Shown: positions 8,442-17,180 of the stretch, one piece after another
Numbering within the stretch: position 1 is the stretch's first letter
Layout: the number at the start of each line of letters is the position of its first letter
Assembly (NCBI RefSeq): GCF_026341125.1
Contig: NZ_JAPEOR010000001.1
Span: forward strand, 3,348,001-3,412,000
Length of the DNA: 64,000 nt
Source of the DNA: Streptomyces sp. NBC_01142
Lineage (GTDB): Bacteria; Actinomycetota; Actinomycetes; Streptomycetales; Streptomycetaceae
Direction of reading: 5' to 3'
Translations under genes and position numbers: made by a program
Notes under the pieces: model-generated
Seen by the model: only the letters and a program-made list of their open reading frames with translations
Databases searched by the model: none
What the model was told of the DNA's origin: nothing

Positions 8442-9935
8442 TCATGACTCCTTGCGGTGGACGAGCTCCGGGTCGGCCACGCCGCGGCGCTCCGTCCAGA
8501 AGGCACCGGACCTCAGGCGCCAGAAGCACATGATGATCACGCCGACGAGGACGATCCCGATGCCGATGACCAGAGGCGGACCGAGGCCGAACCAGGAGAC
8601 GCCGCTGTACGAGTTCTCGGGGTCGGCCATATCGGTGACCGATTCGACCAGCAGCCAGGCCAGCAGCGCGGAGCCGATCAGTGGACCGACGCCGATGAGG
8701 AGGAAGTTGTGCACGCTTTCGGTCAGATGGCGGCGGTAGTAGATCACGCAGGCCAGGCCGGTGAGCGCGTAGTAGAAGGCGATGAGCAACGAGAGTGCGG
8801 TGAGCGAGTCGAACAGGGCGTTCTCGCTGATCTGATTGACGACGAGATACCACACGATGGCGATGCCGGCCACCCACCAGGTGCTCACATCGGGCGTACG
8901 GAATCGCGGGTGGATGTGCGCGAACGGATGCGGCAGCGCCTTGCGGCGGGCCATGGACAGCGCGGTACGGGAGGCCGGGATGATCGTGGTCTGGGTCGAG
9001 GCCAGCGCGGAAGTACAGACCGCGAGGAGCACCACCCAGTCCCAGCTGCCCATCACTTCCCGGGCGAGCACGGCGAAGATCGCTTCCTCTTCTGCGGCGT
9101 TCTCGGCGAGGAAGGCGGCCCCGGCGTAACCCACGACCGCGAAGCCGACCGACAGATACGTCACCAGCAGCACAACGGTCGACCAGATGCCGGCTTTGCC
9201 GGGCGCGGTGGCGGAGTCCCTGACCTCCTCGGTGAGGTTCACTGCGGACTCCCAGCCCCAGTAGATGAACACACCGAGCAGCAGTCCGCCGGTCAGGGCC
9301 GCGCCGCCGGCGCCGAAGGGGTTGAGCCAGGCGAAGGATGGTTCGATGGGGTCCAGCGAGCTCGTGCCTGCGTAGACGCGGTAGATGGCCACCACGGCGA
9401 ACACCAGCAGGAAGAGGATCTGGGCGAGGATGAGGATGTTCTGGACGTGGGCCGACATCTCGGTGCCGATGACGCACACCGCGGTCATGACCAGGATCAG
9501 GACAACGGCAAGCGTCTGTCGTACCACTTCGTTCTCGGCCAAGCTGTCGAGACCGACGGCGAGCAGGCCGAAGCGCACGGCGACGTCCGCCAGCGAGCCG
9601 ATCACCAGGACGCCGGTCATGGTGATGGCCCAGCCGCCGAGCCAGCCGGACCAGGGACCCATCGCCCGGGTCACCCAGGAGAAGGTCGTCCCGCAGTCCT
9701 GGTCCACCTTGTTGAGGTAGTAGAAGGCCGAGGCGATCAGCAGCATCGGGACGAAGGAGGCCAGCATCACGCCCGGCGCGTAGATGCCCACCAGGGCCAC
9801 GATCGGGCCGATGACGGCGGCCAGCGAGTATGCGGGTGAGGTCGCGTTGAGACCGATGACCAGCGCGTCGAGGAAGCCGATCGCATTGGCCTTCAGCTCA
9901 GTGGGCGGGCTGGTGCCCGCTGCATCGTCGGCCAT
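8442..9935 (-). CDS. APC-superfamily amino acid/polyamine permease
   Basis: 497 residues with about twelve hydrophobic segments. The N-terminal signature (FLDALVIGLNATSPAYSL, then IVALVGIYAPG) and a later membrane-edge motif (SRTALSMARRKALPHPFAHI) are typical of the APC family. It should sit in the plasma membrane and take up an amino acid or related amine; the substrate cannot be read from sequence. The start was taken at ATG 9935, which gives the normal family N-terminus; the open frame extends far upstream without plausible homology. Confidence 0.88.
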   Translation of the reverse strand: MADDAAGTSPPTELKANAIGFLDALVIGLNATSPAYSLAAVIGPIVALVGIYAPGVMLASFVPMLLIASAFYYLNKVDQDCGTTFSWVTRAMGPWSGWLGGWAITMTGVLVIGSLADVAVRFGLLAVGLDSLAENEVVRQTLAVVLILVMTAVCVIGTEMSAHVQNILILAQILFLLVFAVVAIYRVYAGTSSLDPIEPSFAWLNPFGAGGAALTGGLLLGVFIYWGWESAVNLTEEVRDSATAPGKAGIWSTVVLLVTYLSVGFAVVGYAGAAFLAENAAEEEAIFAVLAREVMGSWDWVVLLAVCTSALASTQTTIIPASRTALSMARRKALPHPFAHIHPRFRTPDVSTWWVAGIAIVWYLVVNQISENALFDSLTALSLLIAFYYALTGLACVIYYRRHLTESVHNFLLIGVGPLIGSALLAWLLVESVTDMADPENSYSGVSWFGLGPPLVIGIGIVLVGVIIMCFWRLRSGAFWTERRGVADPELVHRKES

Positions 9936-10513
9936 GATCCCTCGCTTCGTCGGCGCGCGGGTGCATACGCATATTCGCCCGGCCCGGCCCCCGGCGCACG
10001 GCGGGCACCGCCATGTGCAGGACGGCAGCTCCGCCGCACAGGTTGATGGACGACGCCGGCCATGGGCAAGCCGTGCCGGGAAGCAGTTGAGCGCCGTGAA
10101 CCACCGGCAACCGCATGCCCGGCGTTGCTGTCCCAAGGGATCGGTTGCTGTCCCAAAGGGATCGGAGCAGGAGCCGTGGCACTGGGAGGGAAGGGCGCGC
10201 GTCGCATGGTCGTGGATGGTGATCACCGGCCAACCGCACGGCAGTGACTGGTTCGACAGGCCGGCAGTCCCGATCCTGCCCGCTGACGTCGCGAACCGCA
10301 TCCGTGTCGCGCCGGCCGAAGGATGGAGCCCCGCGCACGGCGGACCCGCCCTTCGGGCTGACCCGTCCGAGGGCTTCACGCCCTCCGCCTGAACGGCTCG
10401 TCGGCCCAGGGCAGTGCGCCGGAGACGACGCTCGGGGGCGCGGTGTCACTCGTGACGGTGATCTTGGCCTTTACCGCTGTCGGGCGGTGGAGGTGCTGCG
10501 GGAAGCTGAGCGG
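9936..10513. other. Divergent intergenic region with short tandem duplication
   Basis: 578 bases between the APC permease and the lipoprotein gene, transcribed away from each other. No gene is supported. Around 10124-10166 the segment GTTGCTGTCCCAA(A)GGGATCG occurs twice in a row, the second copy one A longer. This looks like a recent slippage or duplication event and could hold a binding site. Confidence 0.45.
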
Positions 10514-10987
10514 ATGTGCCACCAGATCCGGATCATGCCTTTCACCGTCGTCGCCCTCGCCCTCCTGGGCGTGAGCGGCTGTGTGTCCGTGCCTCCCGCT
10601 GCGAAACCGGTGACGCCGGGTCTCGCGCCGGCAGAGGGCCGGTCGCCCTCCCCGATCGCATCATGGCGGCCGGTGCAGCCTTCGCCACGGGAGGAGCTCG
10701 CGACGACGGGCCCGAAGCAGGTGGAGAGCAGGCCTCCTGCGGGCAAGGACCGTACGGACGACCGTCCGGTGCCGGGCCGGGCTCTGCCGGATCCGCCGGC
10801 CCGTCAGACTCCGCCTCCGCAGCGGAACGCACAGCGCCCCCGGATGGAGCGGCCGCGCCCTGTGGTGCGCCCTGTGCATCCTGCGCTTCCTCGGCAGACG
10901 TACGACATGCACAGTCTGTGCGATGCCTCCGACGGGTTCAACAATCCCTCTCTGACTGCCATGTGCCGTGACTCGTACGGTCGTTGA
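10514..10987 (+). CDS. Proline-rich putative lipoprotein
   Basis: 157 residues from ATG 10514. A signal peptide ends in a lipobox, LLGVSGC (Cys 21), so the mature protein would be lipid-anchored outside the membrane. The middle is Pro/Arg-rich and probably disordered. The C-terminus (about 25 residues) has two cysteines in SLCDASDGFNNPSLTAMCRDSYG and may form a small disulphide loop. This C-terminal block resembles the end of other Streptomyces lipoproteins of unknown function. Confidence 0.7.
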   Translation: MCHQIRIMPFTVVALALLGVSGCVSVPPAAKPVTPGLAPAEGRSPSPIASWRPVQPSPREELATTGPKQVESRPPAGKDRTDDRPVPGRALPDPPARQTPPPQRNAQRPRMERPRPVVRPVHPALPRQTYDMHSLCDASDGFNNPSLTAMCRDSYGR

Positions 10988-11626
10988 CTTCAACCGGCCA
11001 GGGAACGGCGGAGTACTGCGCTGATCGCCGTGGTACGGTGCGAAACCGGCTCAGAGCGGGCGATGGTGGCCGGGGCGCGCTCGGCGCGCGGCCGAGGGCC
11101 GCACGGCGACGGTCGCGCCCTGGCGGCATACGGCCGGCCGGGAGAGCGGGTTGATCATCGTGGCGACGGCGCTCTGCGGGAGCGTCGGCGTCACGATGCC
11201 CACGCTGCCCGCCAGGTCGTCCGAGTGAACGGCACGTTCTTTCATCCGGGTGATCAGCATGTCGTCGGGCGTCAACGGCCGCGGCCGCCACAGCGCGATG
11301 CGTACCGGCCGGTCTGCCACTGACGCCAGGCCGGCGTCTCGGTTACCGGGTGTCCCCGCACTCTCCTCGTGTGCCCCGCCGTCGCGCCCCCGGCCGCCGG
11401 GGCCGCTGTCACGTCCCTTCGGGCGCCGGGGATACCGGCTCCCACGGCGGGAATCCGGCGCCGGGCCGCGCTTCGGGGCCCGCCGCGGACCCGACGCAGC
11501 GATCGTCACTTGCGGAGCGGCCGAGTACCGCTGCGCCCAGCCTCCACTCAAGAGCCCGGAACGACTCACCCATGCAATCTGTGCATGCATGAGACGTCAG
11601 GCGCTTGAAATCGATAGTATTCGTGT
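10988..11626. other. Intergenic region with coding-like trace on the minus strand
   Basis: No confident gene in 639 bases. On the minus strand about 11060-11320 reads with G/C-rich third positions and a protein-like run (PVRIALWRPRPLTP, then GSVGIVTPTLPQ), but it has no good start and no family I recognise. It may be a gene remnant. The right end is the promoter of the XRE-tap-tpg operon. Confidence 0.35.
11615..11620 (+). promoter_or_regulatory. Likely -10 box of the XRE-tap-tpg operon (leaderless start)
   Basis: TAGTAT lies seven bases before the A of the first ATG (11627), in a locally AT-richer patch. There is no Shine-Dalgarno box upstream of that ATG. A transcript starting at or near the ATG would be leaderless, which is common in actinobacteria. 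No convincing -35 is seen. Confidence 0.4.
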
Positions 11627-11998
11627 ATGTCGATGTCGTTGAGAGAGACCCTGCAGCTGACCGTGGCGGCGTTGATGCATGCCACGGGCGACTCGCAGAG
11701 CGAGCTGGCCGGCGCACTCGGCCTGACGCAGACACAGGTGTCGCGTCGTCAGGCAGGGCGCACCGCATGGACGTTGGACGACTGCGACAGGCTGGCCGCA
11801 CACTTCGGGCTGCCCGTGCTGGACGTGCTGGCCGGGCCGACCCGTGCCTGCGAGCTGCTGTCTGCCGCCCGGCGGCGCACCGTGCACGTCACACGCGGAG
11901 CGGCACGGGCTGCGCGGGGCAGCGACCTGTCCGCGCAATCGGACTCCGGCCTGCTGCTGAACAGGCCTTCGTTCTCGCACGAGGAGGTCGGACGATGA
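11627..11998 (+). CDS. XRE-type helix-turn-helix protein preceding tap
   Basis: 123 residues. Residues ~10-65 form a five-helix XRE domain (SQSELAGALGLTQTQVSRRQAGRTAWTLDDCDRLA split around the recognition helix). The remainder is short and basic. The stop overlaps the tap start (ATGA), so it is in the same transcript as tap and tpg. A DNA-binding protein here may regulate the telomere genes or assist in telomere recognition; I do not know it as a described tap-tpg component. Confidence 0.75.
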   Translation: MSMSLRETLQLTVAALMHATGDSQSELAGALGLTQTQVSRRQAGRTAWTLDDCDRLAAHFGLPVLDVLAGPTRACELLSAARRRTVHVTRGAARAARGSDLSAQSDSGLLLNRPSFSHEEVGR

Positions 11999-13662
11999 CC
12001 GACTTCGGGTCCATCGACGCGTTGCTGGCTTCGGCCCGGCAAGAGGTTCAGCTTCCGCCTGTCGAGGAGCGGCGCTCTCTGCGGGAGGGACTGAATCTGT
12101 CGCGCGCCCAGGTCGCCGGCGTGCTGGGAGTGAGTCCCTCGACGGTGGGTGGCTGGGAAGCGGGCCGTGATCCCAGCGGTGAAGTCCGCGAGAAGTACGC
12201 CTATTTCCTGCAGGGTGCACAGGCAAAGCTCCATGCTCAGAACAACGAGGAAGCTACCGCGGCCGCCGACGCGCACCTGCCGGAACAGGCGCCGACCGAA
12301 CAGGTGCCGATCGAGCAGGCGCCGATCGAGCAGGCGCCGACGGAAGAGGCGCCGACGGAACAGGGCACGGCCGACGCCGGCCGTACGGGCGTGGAGCCGG
12401 ACGACGTCGACACCCTCTCGTCCCCGCAGCCCTGCGTGCTGTGCGGGCAGCCCGCACACCACGAGGTGGCCGGATTCCCGCAGCACCTGGACATGGCCGG
12501 CTGCGCCGCCGCCGGCACGCAAGCGCCCGCCTCCGCGGTGAATCCGCCGGCCGCCGGGGCGTCCCGGCCCGCCGCACTGCCCCGGCCCGCGCCGACAGCG
12601 TCGAGCGGCGAACGGTCGGCGCCACGCCGCGGTGCCCCGCCGGTGAAGGTGGTGCCTGTGGGGCGCCGGGTGCAGACGGCGTCGGACATGCCGGATCTGA
12701 TCGGCCGGGCGGTTGCCGAGGCATTCGCCAAGCAGGGCGGTGACATCGAGGCCGTGACCGCGGCGTTGATCAAGCGTGCGATCCCGGATGCGATGATCCT
12801 GCTGGACGAGACCCGCAAGGGGGCGCGCTACGACATCATCGGCCACCCGTGGATCCCGGACATCCTGCGCAAGAAGACCGCCAAGGGTGCCGACGAGATC
12901 TGGGAGGCCCGCCCCAAGTGGACCCGGCCCGAACTCCCGCCGGGACGGCACGAGATCACCGCGCTCGACATCAACGGCGCCTACCTGTCCGCGTTGAAGA
13001 CGCATCTGCCGATCGGGCAGCTGGAACACTCCGCCGGCCCCGGACATGACCGGCGCCGGGCCGGCGTCCACCTCATCACCCCGCCCGCCTGGGAGCACGA
13101 GGACGTACTCCCGAATCCGACCGGCAACCGGGACGAGCCCGGCCCGCTGTGGGTCACCGAACCCACGCTCCGCCTCCTGCTACGCCTGGCCGGCCCCCGG
13201 TACGGACTGTGCGAAGCGCCCGTCATCCATGAGTCCTACACCTCCGGCGCCACCGAGAACCTGCTGGAGAAATTCCGTAACACGCTCAAGGACGCCCGCA
13301 ACAAGGCCATCACCGAGGACGACGAGGTGACTTTGGAGTACGTGAAGGCCATGTACTCCAAGTTCGTGTCCACGATGGGGGAGTCGAACTACAACCGGGA
13401 GCTGTACCGTCCGGACTGGATGCACCTCATCCGCTCCCAGGCCTTCGCCAATCTCTGGATGAAGGCCTACAAGGCCCACGATGAAGGCCTCATCGTCGTA
13501 CGGGCCATGGGCACCGACGAACTCCATGTCATCGGCGACTGGCAGAGTGTCTTCCCCGAGGGCCGCGGTGTTACGGAGGTCAAGGTCAAGGACACGTACA
13601 CCGCCGGCACCGGTATCGACCCGGCAGCCGCCGGGGACAGCGACGAGGCGGGGGAGGAGTAG
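11995..13662 (+). CDS. tap: Telomere-associated protein Tap
   Basis: 555 residues with GAGGAGG seven bases before the ATG. Order: N-terminal HTH (residues ~28-60, LSRAQVAGVLGVSPSTVGGWE); a Pro/Glu linker with five 5-residue repeats (99-123); a small Cys/His cluster (CVLCG, H155, C170); and a large C-terminal domain (~230-540; EITALDINGAYLSALK resembles the polymerase-like motif around DxN). Tap proteins bind single-stranded telomeric 3' overhangs and recruit the terminal protein Tpg in Streptomyces linear replicons. The tpg gene follows by four bases. It is shorter than the Tap proteins I recall, which are near 700 residues. Confidence 0.82.
   Translation: MTDFGSIDALLASARQEVQLPPVEERRSLREGLNLSRAQVAGVLGVSPSTVGGWEAGRDPSGEVREKYAYFLQGAQAKLHAQNNEEATAAADAHLPEQAPTEQVPIEQAPIEQAPTEEAPTEQGTADAGRTGVEPDDVDTLSSPQPCVLCGQPAHHEVAGFPQHLDMAGCAAAGTQAPASAVNPPAAGASRPAALPRPAPTASSGERSAPRRGAPPVKVVPVGRRVQTASDMPDLIGRAVAEAFAKQGGDIEAVTAALIKRAIPDAMILLDETRKGARYDIIGHPWIPDILRKKTAKGADEIWEARPKWTRPELPPGRHEITALDINGAYLSALKTHLPIGQLEHSAGPGHDRRRAGVHLITPPAWEHEDVLPNPTGNRDEPGPLWVTEPTLRLLLRLAGPRYGLCEAPVIHESYTSGATENLLEKFRNTLKDARNKAITEDDEVTLEYVKAMYSKFVSTMGESNYNRELYRPDWMHLIRSQAFANLWMKAYKAHDEGLIVVRAMGTDELHVIGDWQSVFPEGRGVTEVKVKDTYTAGTGIDPAAAGDSDEAGEE
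12289..12363 (+). repeat. Five 15-bp tandem repeats inside tap
   Basis: Five in-frame units encode APTEQ, VPIEQ, APIEQ, APTEE and APTEQ. They form a Pro/Glu linker between the HTH and the C-terminal part of Tap. Length variation here would not change the frame. Confidence 0.85.
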
Positions 13663-13665
13663 CAC

Positions 13666-14235
13666 GTGCCTGAGCGCAACATCGAGTTCGGGAAGTACGG
13701 TGCCCGCGGCATCAAGGGCCACGAGGCCGTTGCCCATCAGCTCGACGCCCTCGCCGGTTACATCGCCACGCCCATCACCCAGCGGCGCGGCCTGATGGCC
13801 CGCCTCCACTACCTGACGAAGACCGAGCACGCCCGTAGGGCTGCGCGCGAGGCCGGACTCACCGTCACCGACCGCACCTTCAAGGCCTGGCTGGGAGGCA
13901 GGCGCAGCCCTTCCCGCAAGAACCTCGAGCGCATCGACACCGCCTATCGAGCCGTGCGACGGCAGAACGTGGCCCGCTACCTGCTCGTCCGCCTCAATGC
14001 CCGCGGCGGCACCCGCGTCGAGCTGCACCCGCTCAACCAGTCCCAGGTCGCCCGCCCCCACCAGCGGGTGCTGGAATTCCGTACGCTCAATGTCCGCCGC
14101 TGGGACCGCATCGTCGAGGCGTGGGTCGCCGATGACGACCGGGCCCTGGACGACGCCTGGATCGATCAGATCGTCGACCTCGGCTCCCAGTGGGGACAGT
14201 ACGAGTACGTGTCGAACCTCGGTTTCGCCGCCTGA
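13666..14235 (+). CDS. tpg: Telomere terminal protein Tpg
   Basis: 189 residues, GTG start with GGAGG nine bases upstream. Size and sequence fit the Tpg family (usually about 185 residues), the proteins covalently linked to the 5' ends of Streptomyces linear DNA that prime end patching. A helix-turn-helix-like stretch lies at ~65-92 (VTDRTFKAWLGGRRSPSRK). Thr116 in GGTRVEL sits about where the DNA-linked threonine of characterised Tpg proteins lies; that equivalence is inferred. The short, tight spacing to tap fits the known co-transcribed tap-tpg pair. Confidence 0.85.
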   Translation: MPERNIEFGKYGARGIKGHEAVAHQLDALAGYIATPITQRRGLMARLHYLTKTEHARRAAREAGLTVTDRTFKAWLGGRRSPSRKNLERIDTAYRAVRRQNVARYLLVRLNARGGTRVELHPLNQSQVARPHQRVLEFRTLNVRRWDRIVEAWVADDDRALDDAWIDQIVDLGSQWGQYEYVSNLGFAA

Positions 14236-14258
14236 CGGAGCTTGTGCCGACCGTTGGG

Positions 14259-14281
14259 CAGACCGCTGCCGCGCCGGTCTG
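14259..14281. terminator. Weak hairpin between convergent genes
   Basis: CAGACCG pairs with CGGTCTG across a nine-base loop, 24 bases after the tpg stop and before the convergent coiled-coil gene. There is no U-tract, as is normal in Streptomyces. Confidence 0.35.
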
Positions 14282-14463
14282 GGGGCAGGGGGATCCGGCG
14301 TGCCTCAGGGCGGTGGGTGCGGCCGCCGTGCGGGGGCGGGCAGGGAGTGCAGTCACCCCCGCCGACCCTTGCGAACGTGTCGGTGACGCGGGCCGGCATC
14401 CCGCGGCCCGGCCGGCCGGTCGCGCGGTGGAGGACGGTGGTGCCGCCCGGCCCGCAGGCCGGT

Positions 14464-15402
14464 TCAGCCGGGGGGCGATTCTGCGGACGGGCGCTCCGCC
14501 TGCTCGGCCGCGGCCTGTGCCGTGCGGCGCGCCGTTTTGGCCGCACGGTCGGCTGCCCGGGCCCGGTCGTGCGCCTCGCGGGCCCTGCTTCGGGCGGCCT
14601 GACGCTGCTCCTGGGCCTGCTTCAGCTCCCTGGCCAGCGTGGATGCTCGTTCCTCGGCCTCCCGCAGCAGTTCCTCGGCCTGCTCGTGCTCCGCCTCCGT
14701 CTGCTCCCGCTCCTCCTCCAGGGCGCGCGCCTTTTCCTCGGCGGCTTCCGCGTCCTTCCTGGCTCGGTCGAGCTTTCTGAGCTGCTCCTGTTTCCGGCGT
14801 GGCTCCTCGGCTCTGCGCCCTGCGGATGCGTCGGCCTCATCGGCGCCTGCGCGGCCGGAGCGGGTGCCCCGCCGGGCGGGCGCCGATGGGCCGGGTGACG
14901 GCCTGTGCAGCACGGTGGCCTGCAACGCTTCGGTGAATCCGACCGGTGCGCCAAGCGGCTTGGCGAGGTGTCCCGCTGCCCATTCCCGGGCTGCCCGAGG
15001 GTCGGCCAGCACCGCGTGCAGGGTGGATTCGACTTCGTGCTGAGCCTCGTCGCTGACCGGCTGGCCGGCGGCCTCCGCCAGCTGCCGGGCCTCGCGGGCC
15101 AGCGCCCCGACCAGAGCGTGCTGCCGACTGCTGAGGTCACGCAGCTGTTCACCGTCGAGTTCCTGGTGCGCCCGGCGCAGGCCTTCACCGAGGCTGATCA
15201 GCGGCTGGACCTTTTCCGGCCGGCGGCGTACGAGGAGGTTGCTGGCCCAGGCCGACAGCGTGGGGCGGCGCAGCTCCTTGATCTGCGCGGCAAGTTCGCT
15301 GTCTCCCGCTTTGCGCGCCGCCGTCGCGCGCTCGTTGCGGGCGGCGGTGAAGTCCTGGGGCCGCAGCTCGTACAGCTCGTCGGTAACGCTCTCGAGGTCC
15401 AC
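14464..15402 (-). CDS. Coiled-coil hypothetical protein
   Basis: 312 residues from GTG 15402 (VDLESVTDELY). Residues 1-130 form a helical domain with a conserved feel (RNERATAARKAGDSELAAQ, RPTLSAWASNLLVRR). Residues ~185-300 are a long Glu/Arg/Ala coiled coil (RKLDRARKDAEAAEEKARAL). The protein is widespread in actinobacteria to my knowledge, with no assigned function. It converges on tpg and is probably monocistronic. Confidence 0.75.
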   Translation of the reverse strand: MDLESVTDELYELRPQDFTAARNERATAARKAGDSELAAQIKELRRPTLSAWASNLLVRRRPEKVQPLISLGEGLRRAHQELDGEQLRDLSSRQHALVGALAREARQLAEAAGQPVSDEAQHEVESTLHAVLADPRAAREWAAGHLAKPLGAPVGFTEALQATVLHRPSPGPSAPARRGTRSGRAGADEADASAGRRAEEPRRKQEQLRKLDRARKDAEAAEEKARALEEEREQTEAEHEQAEELLREAEERASTLARELKQAQEQRQAARSRAREAHDRARAADRAAKTARRTAQAAAEQAERPSAESPPG

Positions 15403-15607
15403 AGTCCTCCCGAGTCCTCCTGCGGGCGCGCTCCCCGCTACCGATCTTCCCACTGCGGAGTTGTTTGTGCCGTCCGGCGGTGCGTACTCCCCGCACGGAG
15501 CCGGCGGGGGCGCCTTCGCCGGCAGATCCCGGGGAGCGGTGTTGCGCCATTCGTGTTGTGATCGATGGCGGAGGAAACCACCATGCCCTGAAAGGACGGG
15601 AGGGATC

Positions 15608-16066
15608 ATGACTGAGAAGCTGCGAGCCCGAGACATCATGTCCAGTGGGGTGCAGTGCGTCGGTGCGCACCAGTCGCTGTTCGATGCGGCGAAGATGATG
15701 CGCGATCTGAACGTCGGCTGCCTGCCCATCTGTGGTGACAACAACAAGCTCACGGGCTTGATCACCGACCGTGACATCGTCATCAATTGCTGCGCCGAAG
15801 GAGTCGACCCTGCGACGGTGCAGGCCGGATCCATGAATGCCAAGGTGCACTGGATCGATGCCGACGCCGATGCCGCCGAGGTCCTGACCACCATGGAGGA
15901 AAATCAGATCAGGCGGCTGCCGGTGATCGACGTCAAGAGCGGCCACCGACTGGTCGGAATGATCACGGAAGCCAATCTCGCCAAGAACCTCAGCGACGAT
16001 CAGATCGCCGAGTTCGTGAGCCGCGTGTACGCGACAGCCCCGATGTCCGATCGGTCCGACGCCTGA
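15608..16066 (+). CDS. CBS-domain protein
   Basis: 152 residues with two CBS repeats: residues 7-62 (VGCLPICGDNNKLTGLITDRDI) and 75-133 (IRRLPVIDVKSGHRLVGMITEANL). CBS pairs bind adenine nucleotides and act as energy or ionic sensors. It is a stand-alone protein of the kind that in Streptomyces belongs to the osmotic/oxidative stress set. It is flanked by unrelated genes; GGACGGGAGGG precedes the start. Confidence 0.88.
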   Translation: MTEKLRARDIMSSGVQCVGAHQSLFDAAKMMRDLNVGCLPICGDNNKLTGLITDRDIVINCCAEGVDPATVQAGSMNAKVHWIDADADAAEVLTTMEENQIRRLPVIDVKSGHRLVGMITEANLAKNLSDDQIAEFVSRVYATAPMSDRSDA

Positions 16067-16186
16067 GCGCGCCTCTTCGCCCCTTGGCCGGGGTCCGCCC
16101 CCGCTTCGCGCTGCCGGCCGTCGCTCGCGAGGCTGCCCGTCACCGGCGGGTTCAGCCTCGAGGAGCGGAAGACCGGTGGTCGGAGC

Positions 16187-16209
16187 GGGGCCGCGCCCGC
16201 AGCGGCCCC
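16187..16209. terminator. GC-rich hairpin between CBS gene and convergent lysozyme-like gene
   Basis: GGGGCCGC and GCGGCCCC form an 8-bp perfect stem with a 7-base loop. It is located between two convergent stops, so it may end both transcripts. A second, overlapping GGCGGG...CCCGCC pairing follows immediately. Confidence 0.55.
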
Positions 16210-16323
16210 GGCGGGCCTGCAGCAGACCCGCCGGTCGTACGTCCCGCCGTGGATCCGGCCCTCACGGCCGGCAGCAACGGAGCCGGCACACCCGCTGGGT
16301 CACGCTATTCGTTGAGCCACGCA

Positions 16324-16782
16324 TCAATAGGCTGAGAACACATTGTCTATGGATCCGTAGCGGTGAGCGGCGTAATTGCATGCGGCTACGATGTTTGCGA
16401 TGGGGTCGTAGATGTCCCACGAGGTGCCGTCGACATGGTACTGACTGAATGTCGGATCGATCACCTGCATCAACCCCTTTGAAGGGATCCCTGCCCGCGC
16501 GTTCGAGTCCCAGAGGTTGATCGCTTCTGGATCGCCACTCGATTCCCGCATGAGGGTTCGGTGGATGCCGTCGTAGCTTCCGGGGATGCCTTTGGCCTTC
16601 ATGACGATCAGGGAATGGTTGATCCAGCCGTCAAGGCGCCCTGCTTTGGCCGGCGCTGCCGCAGCCGTGGTGGGGAGGACTGCCGAGGTCACGACGAGCG
16701 CTGCAACAGCGCCGGCGAGACCGCCTGCGAAGCGTCTGCCCATCTTGGTCAGTCGGGGCTTCAGTGTTGCGGAGAGGTGCAC
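16324..16782 (-). CDS. Secreted transglycosylase/lysozyme-like (SLT-type) protein
   Basis: 152 residues from GTG 16782; ATG 16743 would start exactly at the signal peptide (MGRRFAGGLAGAVAAL...AAAAPA). The mature part (~45-152) has the soluble lytic transglycosylase signature: a catalytic-type Glu in TLMRESSGDP, the GLMQVIDPTFSQYH motif, and the closing NIVAACNYAAHRYGS. It would cut peptidoglycan outside the cell. Base composition of the gene and its upstream 200 bases is visibly more AT-rich than its neighbours, a hint of later acquisition or of a strongly conserved regulatory leader. Confidence 0.82.
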   Translation of the reverse strand: MHLSATLKPRLTKMGRRFAGGLAGAVAALVVTSAVLPTTAAAAPAKAGRLDGWINHSLIVMKAKGIPGSYDGIHRTLMRESSGDPEAINLWDSNARAGIPSKGLMQVIDPTFSQYHVDGTSWDIYDPIANIVAACNYAAHRYGSIDNVFSAY

Positions 16783-16901
16783 GGCGATCTCTTTCTCAGG
16801 TGAACCCGTGGGCAATCCTGGGGGCGATCGACATTCGCGTATGGAATGAGGAATCGCCATTCGGAATTGCCAGCATCGGAGAAAGGGGGACGTGCAACAA
16901 C

Positions 16902-16940
16902 CCCTTTTTGCTGTGATTGGCACCACAGGGGTTTTAGAAT
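16902..16940. promoter_or_regulatory. Bulged hairpin in the AT-rich leader of the SLT gene
   Basis: On the plus strand AACCCC and CTGTG pair with CACAG and GGGGTT, with a TTTTTG bulge between the two left-hand arms. On the minus strand this lies about 130 bases upstream of the SLT start, so it would be in the leader RNA or upstream of the promoter. Function unknown. I did not recognise a c-di-AMP riboswitch. Confidence 0.35.
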
Positions 16941-17180
16941 GCATATGTCCCAATTAAGTCCGATTTGTAGTTATCAATTAATGCTGAGGAGGACGGGGTC
17001 GAAGAGCCTCGGCCTCCCTGCCCTCCCGTGTCGGCGGACGAGTGGACCGCCTTTCAATCGGCCGTCCGGGACAGGGAATTCGCCCGGAAAGCCGGACAGC
17101 GCGGCCGGACCTCACCGTCCGAGGTCCGACCGTCGGCGGCGAAGGGGCAAAGGCCCAGACCGCCCCGGGCGCTGCCCGCG

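Noticed and set aside
7930..9477. A 515-codon minus-strand frame
   Set aside because: Antisense-strand frame shift of the APC permease and Usp genes, which have family-wide signatures in their own frame.
8457..9839. A 460-codon plus-strand frame
   Set aside because: Shadow of the APC permease; composition is His/Gln/Glu-rich without any motif.
16783..16990. c-di-AMP riboswitch upstream of the lysozyme-like gene
   Set aside because: Such leaders are known before wall-hydrolase genes, but the conserved segments could not be found here.
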